DNA from: Tetrastigma voinierianum
Lineage: Eukaryota > Streptophyta > Magnoliopsida > Vitales > Vitaceae
Direction of reading: 5' to 3'
DNA: 64,000 bases
Assembly (NCBI GenBank): GCA_016808115.1
Contig: JAEQBH010000646.1
Span: forward strand, 1,054,001 to 1,118,000
Positions 57,661 through 64,000 of this stretch are shown here, one piece after another. A program made the position numbers and the translations under genes. Numbering within the stretch: the stretch's first letter is position 1; each line of letters starts with the position of its first letter. The notes under the pieces were generated by a model. That model was given only the letters and a program-made list of their open reading frames with translations, did no database searches and was not told the origin of the DNA.

Positions 57661-58420
57661 ATCCCACTCAAACTTCACTCTCTCAAGTAATCTTGTAAGT
57701 GAGGATGCTATAACTAAAAATCTCAGACATATCCTCCGATAATAACCCGCTAAGCCTAAGAAACTTCTCACCCTAAGCATTTTGAGGAGGCTCTAATTCA
57801 CGACTGCTTCAATTTTCACTGGGTCCACTCTAATACCTTCAAGAATACACATGACCTAGGAACACACTTAAGCTAAAAATCATATTTCATTTAACTCAGA
57901 ACCGATTCTCTCTTAGAATTTGCAATACTATCCTCAAATGGTGTTCATGTTCCTGTGCATCCTTAGAATACACCAGGATGTCATCAATAAATACCACAAC
58001 AAATTGATCCAAATAGGGGTGGAAAATCCTATTCATCAAGTCCATAAATGCAACCGGAGCATTGGTAAACCCAAATGGCATTACTAAAAACTCATAGTGG
58101 CTATAACGGGTTTTGAAAGCTGTTTTTGGGACATTGACCTCTTTTACCCAGAGTTGATAATATCCCGATCGCAAGTCTATCTTTGAAAAAACACTTGCTC
58201 CTTTCAACTGATCAAATAAATCCTCTATTCCTAGCAATGGATACTTATTCTTAGCTGTCACTTTGTTTATTTGCCGGTAGTCAATGCACATCCGAAGAGT
58301 GCCATCTTTCTTCTTAACAAATAAAACCGACGCACCCCAAGGTGAGACACTAGGTCGGATGAACCCCTTATCCAATATCTTCTATAGTTGAGTCTTCAAC
58401 TCTTTCTGGCCTACTGAGCC
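57661..58420 (-). pseudogene. Reverse transcriptase, element F (largely intact core)
   Basis: An open frame of 159 residues (57896-58375) covers fingers and palm: DKGFIRPSVSPWGASVLFVK, KKDGTLRMCIDYRQINKVTA, FSKIDLRSGYYQLWVKEVNV, FLVMPFGFTNAPVAFMDLMN and FVVVFIDDILVYSKDAQEHE. Catalytic Asp residues in KIDL and FIDD are all present. The thumb at 57661-57895 is frameshifted. Together with gag type it groups with element C and not with A and B. Confidence 0.88.
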
Positions 58421-58860
58421 ATACAAAGAGTGGTGCCTCGAAATAAGAGTCAGTTCCTCGTACTACTTCCAATAGAGAGATCCACTTTCTTCGTGTGGTA
58501 TTCCCGGTAATTCCTGAAACACACGTGGAGCCTCAATCACAAGAATATTTTCGAAATTTACTTGCTTTCTTTTGGAGTCAAGGATCAAAGCCAAAAAGGC
58601 TTCACAACCTTTTCTCAGAAAACGTCAGGCTTCCATCGTTGAAATAACTTTCAGTATTGGTTCAGATAGGTACAATTCTTATACACTTGGTTGACTCTAA
58701 CACTATGCCCCAGAGGACTTGTAATAAGCAGGACATAAGCTAACAACTCTACTAAAGGCAATTTATCACTCATTTATTCAATGCATATATATGAATGCAT
58801 AGAGCCCAGATCAATTAAAGCATACAAGTTAATATCAAAGAGAGTGAAAGTACCAGCAAT
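58421..58860 (-). pseudogene. Protease and PR-RT linker remnant, element F
   Basis: Located by similarity to 41860-42400 of element C (shared: acactatgccccagagga, gttgactctaac on this strand). The SPLGHSVRVNQVYKN-type segment can be followed near 58680-58720; the GMDWL part is deleted or scrambled. Confidence 0.6.
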
Positions 58861-60003
58861 AACCCCTAGTATGTCCGGATCTTCACGAGCTCTCATAGCA
58901 TAAGCTCGGGATGGGGCTGTAGTAGCAGGATGATTCGCTGTCTCTAAAGCACTACCTCTTCCTTATGAACCACTTCATTCTCTACCCCTACTCTGAGTCG
59001 ATGGAGGTACATTTGACCCTTCTCTACCACTTCCTTAAGGATTTCTAGAACTTCCCGATCCTCGCGGACAGTTGGCTATCACATGATTAGTGCTCGCACC
59101 TAAACACCCCCGCTTAGCTGCATGCAAGTTTCCTCTTATCTGGGCCAGGTGCCTCAATTTTCGTAACTTGTGTCATGGTAGGTCCTTGTCTCCCACCCCT
59201 TGTAGCTGAACCCTGTACTAAATCAACTTGTGACTCTCTAGGTCTTTTTCCCGAAGAGGAACCCCCTCTTGAGAAATTTTTCTCTTTCTTTCTTTCTTGA
59301 CTCTTCATTTCAGATTTCACCCTTTTATACGCCACTAGACTAGCCGATAAAATTGACAACTTGTAGCGAAGTAACAACCGTGAGGTACCTTTTGATGGAC
59401 TCATGTAAGCCCTCCTCAAACTGTCTACATCTGAATTTTTCCATAAGAATGGATTTCGGTGCATATTTACTAAGACGACTGAATTCTTTCTCATATTCAG
59501 CCACTATCAGTTTCCTTTGTCTTAGAGTCAAGCATTGCTTCCATTTTGACTCCTTGTAATCATTGCTTACATACTCAGATAAACTCGTGACAAAGTAGTC
59601 CCTGTGTAACCTGGATCTCGAAGTTGTGGATTTCAAAATGTTCTTTCCACCAATCATAAGCCACACCTTGCAGCAATGAAACTGCACATGTATGCTTTTG
59701 GTCCACAGGGCATCTCACTTCATCTAGAGCCCTTTCCAGTTTTTCAAGCCAAAACTCGACTTTATCGGATTATTCCATACTTGTACCTTGGAATTCTTCC
59801 ACTCCATGCTTTCTTACTGAATCACTCGGAGCTTGAGGGGTCGTGAGTCGATCTAAGACCCTTGCCATATCCTGAGAGATTTTTACCAATGCTTCAGTTG
59901 AAGCATATTCATTTTTCGTTGAATCAGACAGACTAGAAGAAGATTGATCCAAAGGATTGACGCTTTCAGCTGTTTCATCTACAACTTCCTGAGGTGGATC
60001 CAT
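58861..60003 (-). pseudogene. Gag remnant, element F
   Basis: It begins MDPPQEVVDETAESVNPLDQ (start ATG complement at 60003; an in-frame MRMSLFCVLS leader extends to 60036). KHGVEEFQGTSME follows, then in other frames CKVWLMIGGKNILKS and VAEYEKEFSRLSKYAPKSIL with FEEGLHESIKRYL, the retrotransposon gag domain. GGSSSGKRPRESQVD is the basic linker. The knuckle (about 59040-59110) keeps NHVIANCP but lacks its second Cys. The gag is split over three frames by small indels. Confidence 0.82.
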
Positions 60004-60100
60004 TATAGACAATACACAAAACAATGACATCCGCATTAGGCCAACACATTACTATGTAGATACATCCTTAATCTAAGACTCTTCCAGAAACGCCTAAACC

Positions 60101-60118
60101 TAGGCTTTGATACCAACT
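60101..60118 (-). other. Primer binding site of element F
   Basis: The complement reads TTGGTATCAAAGCCTAGG, the initiator tRNA-Met site with one change, placed directly at the inner end of the 5' LTR. Confidence 0.9.
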
Positions 60119-61194
60119 TTGTCACACCCCCAACCCCCGCCTAGGCGGATGAAGGGGACATGAAATTATACTGGACTTCTTTACTCGCTTTTTCGCATTG
60201 TGGGCCTGGGTCTTATAACTAAATCAAAATATCATATACCAAGATACAAAACAAAACTACCACCATAGTGGTGTTTACAGTGTCAATACATACAATCCTG
60301 AGTCCCATTTACATATACATATACAAAAACTGTACATTGACATTTACATAATCAGAGAGCAAAACTTACATGTGATGGACCCCTACAAGTGTGCTAACTC
60401 AAAGAAAGATGAAGATTTTAACACCCTCCTCTCGTACCTACACTATTGTAACCGGGCATGTTTAACGCTTAGTAGGAAACATATGACTTATACGCATACA
60501 CATGCATTAATTCTTCTTTACAATAAGTATAACAAGAATGTATATAGCAAGAGATATCGATTTTTCATGAATTCATAACAAACTTATACACATACTTGTA
60601 CTTATAGCAGACTTATACTTGTTCAGATCACCTGTAGGAGTTACAGAGCTTATACTTGTACAGAGGTACCCGTAGGTACATTCAGAGTAGAACGATGTAC
60701 ATTACTTTACTTTTATTCGTTATTTAGACTCTTATCATATAACTGTTTGACTACCTGGACCAGTAATAAGAAATGAGTAGGACATAGCACAATAAGTACC
60801 AAGGTAATGATAGATAAGATTTTACAGTGTCACAGAAGATAAAGCAAAGAGTGGCCAAGCACTGATAGAGAGTGTCGTCGCACTAATAAGAGAGAACCGA
60901 AGTACTATATGTGCCTGCCCACATAACAGAGGTGCAGTGTCATTCAATATCCGGTCTTAGGCAGTCCTACAATTATGTGTTCAGGAACTTATGATCTTAT
61001 CACATGGGCAAGACATTAAGTTTGCCATTCGCTTCGCCTTGGCTGCGAGGTAGGGTTTAATTTTTCCTTCACTTTACAAACATAAATGGACCCTTTCATA
61101 CACTTATAGGGTCCTCATTAGTCCAATAGATAAGTCCTCGAATCAATGGAAAAACAAAACAAAACAGAACATAAAAATTTCCATGCTGTGAACA

Positions 61195-61360
61195 GTGGCT
61201 ACGCTGCGACGTAGGCCTTCGCCACGGCATAGCTTCGCTACGCCTCGATGTACCCGAGGCTGGTCCAAGCATCCTCACTGCCACACCGCACGTGGACATG
61301 CCACGCCTTGGCATGGACCTACGCTGCTGCGTGGGATCCCTACGCCGTGTCGTAGGACCT
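61195..61360. repeat. GCC..GGC palindrome cluster, 5' LTR of F
   Basis: Equivalent of 54723-54886, with clearly different palindromes (GCTACGCTGCGACGTAGG, CTTCGCCACGGCATAGC, CTACGCTGCTGCGTGG, CTACGCCGTGTCGTAG), again about 20 bp apart. Part of the difference is C/T and may reflect decay of methylated cytosines, but several changes are of other kinds. Confidence 0.8.
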
Positions 61361-61621
61361 CGAAATTTGCCTAGATTTTGCTGATTTAGTCACTTTTTCC
61401 ATACATCCAACAAAAATCAAAAGAAAACTCATATACTCTCCAGAAAAACATCTCCCAAGTGTGTTCTAACCTAACCAACACCAAACATAGAGATTAATTA
61501 GGGTTTTTTTCCTAACCCAAACTCAAGTACTTGTAAGTTAGGTTAGCTTCCTAACGCCCAAACATGTAACCATACATCATAAACCAAGAATCCATATTTA
61601 AAGGGAGGATTCCATACTCAT

Positions 61622-61631
61622 CTTATATAAG
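61622..61631 (-). promoter_or_regulatory. TATA-like box in 5' LTR of element F
   Basis: CTTATATAAG lies in the part of the 5' LTR corresponding to the TATA-like box of element C. The 3' LTR has CTTATATGCTT at the same place, so only this copy keeps the full box. Confidence 0.45.
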
Positions 61632-62140
61632 CTAGGGTTTTACCAACCCAACTTTCAACAAATCTAGGGTTATGATGAATTCCTAACTTAACCCTAGAAA
61701 TGGGACAAACTAGTATTCATACAAAACCATAACAATCCATACTATCCATACAAACCCATAGTGATCCATACAAAACCCTAGTTTCCATACCTTTCCTCTT
61801 CTTCTTTTCCTTCCTCTCTTCTTCTTCATGTTTTTTGCTCTCCCAGAATGAGAGACCAACTTGGTCTTATCCTTATTTGACCTTACTCCTTACTTTTCAT
61901 TTGTACTTTGGTCCTCGACTCTCTTCTATTTTCACCCGCAAACTTATCTTGTTACACTTTGGCATATAATCTTATTATCTTATGACTTTTATATCATGTT
62001 TTGACAGTTACAAATTTACCCTTGCTTATTTAGGGTTTCTCCAGTTTTCTGTTTGAATTTAAATTCTGAAAATTCAAATTATACCTACAAAATACCCTAA
62101 ACATGTTGAAAATGACTAGGGTATATTTCGGGGTGTTATA

Positions 62141-62778
62141 ATTTCTTATCTCAATTTTAGGAACTTCAGAGCTTTTGCATGTCGTGCAGATGCCGGGAAG
62201 TAATTACTGGAACTCTTCCCATGTCATTGCCTCCAAGTTTCTTGAGGCTTTGACCCAATCCCACCATACTTGGGATTCACCCTCTAGTTGGAATGCAACT
62301 AGCTTTATTCTAGTGGCATCGGAGGTGATCTCCATACCCTCAATAACTTGCTAACTTGTCGGAACCAATGATCAGCTTCCATTAGTTTCCCTCCTCCCTT
62401 GAAGGTTGGAGGTTGATGTGCCTTAAACATCTGGAGGTCACTTGGCCCTCCTTGGCCCATAATTGCACTAGCCTATGCAATGGTGGTAGCTGTAACACCA
62501 ACAGCCTCTATGAAGGCCTATTGGTTAAAGGCTGGTGGTGGTTGGTTGTTGCCTTGTCCACTGCCTCTATGTCCTCTTCCTCGACTTGCCTTCTACACAT
62601 GTCAAATAGCAATTTGAGATATATTTTTCTCGTCTAACTAGTAGTGCATGTGCCAACTACTAATAGACATCAACAACCCGAACCATCAGTTGGTTTGTTT
62701 TTTTTTTTTCGAACCCCAAGGTTATGTTCTCTAACCCTAGTGTTCCTCTTTATCCCTATACATTTTATCATGTATACT
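62141..62778 (-). pseudogene. Gag N-terminus and leader of element B, fourth piece
   Basis: It aligns with 15850-16570 of element A (shared: cttttgcatgtc, atgtcattgcctccaagt, gaggctttgacccaatccca, actagtagtgc, ccctagtgtt). It codes, with stops, for the AMTWEEF-type part of gag and the region before it. The similarity to A stops near 62778, before PBS and 5' LTR are reached; the 5' end of element B is therefore deleted or rearranged. Confidence 0.75.
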
Positions 62779-64000
62779 ATTGTTTGCCTTTTGCTATATA
62801 GATTAAACCTCTCAATTTAACACATCTACAGAAGTCTCACAACTTTCATGTGGCCATGTCAAATTAATTTGCGGGTTTCTTTTTAAATGAATAAATTTGG
62901 TTTAAATGTTTTGGAATTATAAATGGGTTTAGTCTGTGACACTTTGCCAGTGCCTGAGGTCATACAAGTAGTAAAAAAATGGATGTAAGTCCAGATATCA
63001 ATCCCACAGAGATTGACTTGGATTTTCAAAATCAACTACCCCAACTACTCAAGATCCATACTATCTGAACCTCAATGATAATGTTTATCAACTAAGAGGA
63101 AAGGATAATCGTATTAAAGGCAACATATACACTTAGGACATTAAAAATAAGCTAATAAACGTATATGAACTAGAATTAATTGGACTGAATCAGTTCTCTA
63201 TAAAAATGAACACTAATAAAGAAGTACTGTGAAATAGTTAATTCCTGCATTATATCCCATTTGAAACTCGATCCTAAATTTGGATCTGGATTCGTCAAAG
63301 ATGCCTGATATTGCAAGTTAGATTTCTCCTTTTATTCACTAATTAAGTATCCCTGTTTCTCTCAAAGATAGGGGTTTAATCAGCTACTTGTATTCAACAT
63401 ATTCTTTACAAGATTTGGGTATTTTTCTTTCTCAATACTTCATACCCATTTCTCGAGACTGCAGATTTCTTACTTCCCAAATCAGGGTTGTTGTAAGACT
63501 TCTACAACTTGATTGATGACTCATCCTTTAAATCTAATAAGAATCTTCCCATCCCTTGATTAGATCTCAACTAACACGGGATTAGGAGCCTTCCAATAGA
63601 TTAAGGTGAAATCTCTGATAATTTAAATTGATAAATAATCCCCTCCAACATCAATTATGAGTGAAATGGGAATTTATCTAAGTGAACTCTCAGAGCTCAG
63701 GAGTTCTTCAATGGTAGTTTAGCATACCCACAAACTGATTGTTCTAAGCTCTCAGGAATCTCCATTTTAGGTGTCACTCGGAGAGGATTCTAGAAATCGA
63801 GCAAAGACCGCGATCCTTGGAGGGTATTTCGAAACTGTGTGGGAACACAATTACGTGAAAAACATCAACCAAATAAATCCTCCCCCAATTCAGGTACTTC
63901 CTTCCCCAATTTATGCAAGAAGAGCGTAACTAACAATAAATTCAAACTAGTGAGTTTGCGTTACAGCGCATTACAAGCGACAGTGACCTTGTGATCAATT
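62779..64000. other. Unidentified sequence, possibly another retrotransposon
   Basis: No coding domain is seen. The phrase TGTGACACTTTGCCAGTGCC at about 62936 could be an LTR start, and gtccagatatcaatcccaca (about 62991) resembles a wording frequent in long plant gypsy elements. No partner LTR lies in the window, so neither type nor strand is fixed. Confidence 0.3.

Larger units (their letters stand above)
53593..62140 (-). mobile_element. Gypsy element F, complete, nested in gag of element B
   Basis: The 8548-bp minus-strand element has LTRs at 53593-55694 and 60120-62140, PPT, gag-pol remnants and PBS. LTRs begin TGTCACAC.CCCAACCCC on the plus strand and end GGGGTGTTACA or GGGGTGTTATA. The flanks gttcc and atttc are a poor 5-bp duplication (two differences), yet gag of element B resumes directly after it. 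Outside the palindrome cluster the LTRs are very similar, and the RT frame is almost intact, so F is the youngest-looking complete element of the nest. Confidence 0.9.
60120..62140 (-). repeat. 5' LTR of element F
   Basis: A 2021-bp LTR starting TGTCACACCCCC on the plus strand. It ends GTGTTATA, with the final C mutated to T. Pairs with 53593-55694. Confidence 0.9.
32577..62778 (-). mobile_element. Gypsy element B, cut into four pieces by nested insertions
   Basis: A minus-strand chromovirus of the same lineage as element A. Pieces in plus order: 3' LTR and pol to mid-protease (32577-38076), protease/gag linker (47567-48070), gag core (53372-53592), and gag N-terminus with leader (62141-62778). 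The insertions between them are C, D (with E) and F. Alignment with the uncut gag-protease of element A shows that the pieces continue one another. About 6.9 kb remain after removing inserts. The 5' LTR and PBS are missing: similarity to A stops near 62778. Confidence 0.85.

Noticed and set aside
38077..62140. C and F as one element with an inversion
   Set aside because: Each has its own two LTRs, PBS, PPT and separate junctions in B, so they are two insertions in opposite orientation.

Overview
This is a plant nuclear window made almost entirely of LTR retrotransposons inserted into one another. No conventional host gene, rRNA, tRNA or CRISPR array can be supported. The evidence is Ty3/gypsy chromovirus gag-pol remnants with a C-terminal chromodomain-type tail (Tekay/Del-like), LTRs of 2-3 kb that begin TGTRAC and end CA, primer sites matching initiator tRNA-Met, and Ty1/copia remnants. 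AT-rich spacers point to an angiosperm, probably a dicot. The species cannot be read from the sequence. All protein remnants are broken, so they are annotated as pseudogenes.

Layout. 1-1636 and 4305-6516 are one older background: an unidentified repeat rich in GTCGCGAC and GGTCGACC palindromes. It is split by a solo LTR (1637-4304) flanked by a perfect AATTT duplication. Gypsy element A lies on the minus strand at 6517-19057 with both LTRs; a 3.0-kb solo LTR of another family (11984-15010, duplication GTTTT) sits inside its protease. An internally deleted copia element (19482-22061) carries a TIR transposon in its 5' LTR. After an AT-rich stretch with an (AT)n(GTAT)n microsatellite comes a decayed minus-strand copia element at 25102-31119.

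From 32577 to 62778 one minus-strand gypsy element B is cut into four pieces by three insertions. These are C (38077-47561, plus strand, duplication GAGAG), solo LTR D (48071-53366), which itself holds solo LTR E (50173-52929, duplication AAGAT), and F (53593-62140, minus strand). Without its insertions B is about 6.9 kb. It lacks its 5' LTR, ending at a junction near 62778. C and F are the same family and supply the best-preserved reverse transcriptase (F).

Most unusual signal. Several LTRs carry clusters of short palindromes spaced about 19-21 bp apart. The palindrome differs between families and between copies: GTCGCGAC, CGCCTAGGCG, GCC..GGC inside CTACGCC..GGCGTAG, GGTACC, GGTCGACC. In C and F, copies of one family, different palindromes occupy the same LTR position. 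In F the two LTRs are nearly identical outside the cluster but clearly different inside it. This looks like a fast-changing cassette whose period is kept while its sequence is replaced. I know of no established description, and its function is unknown.
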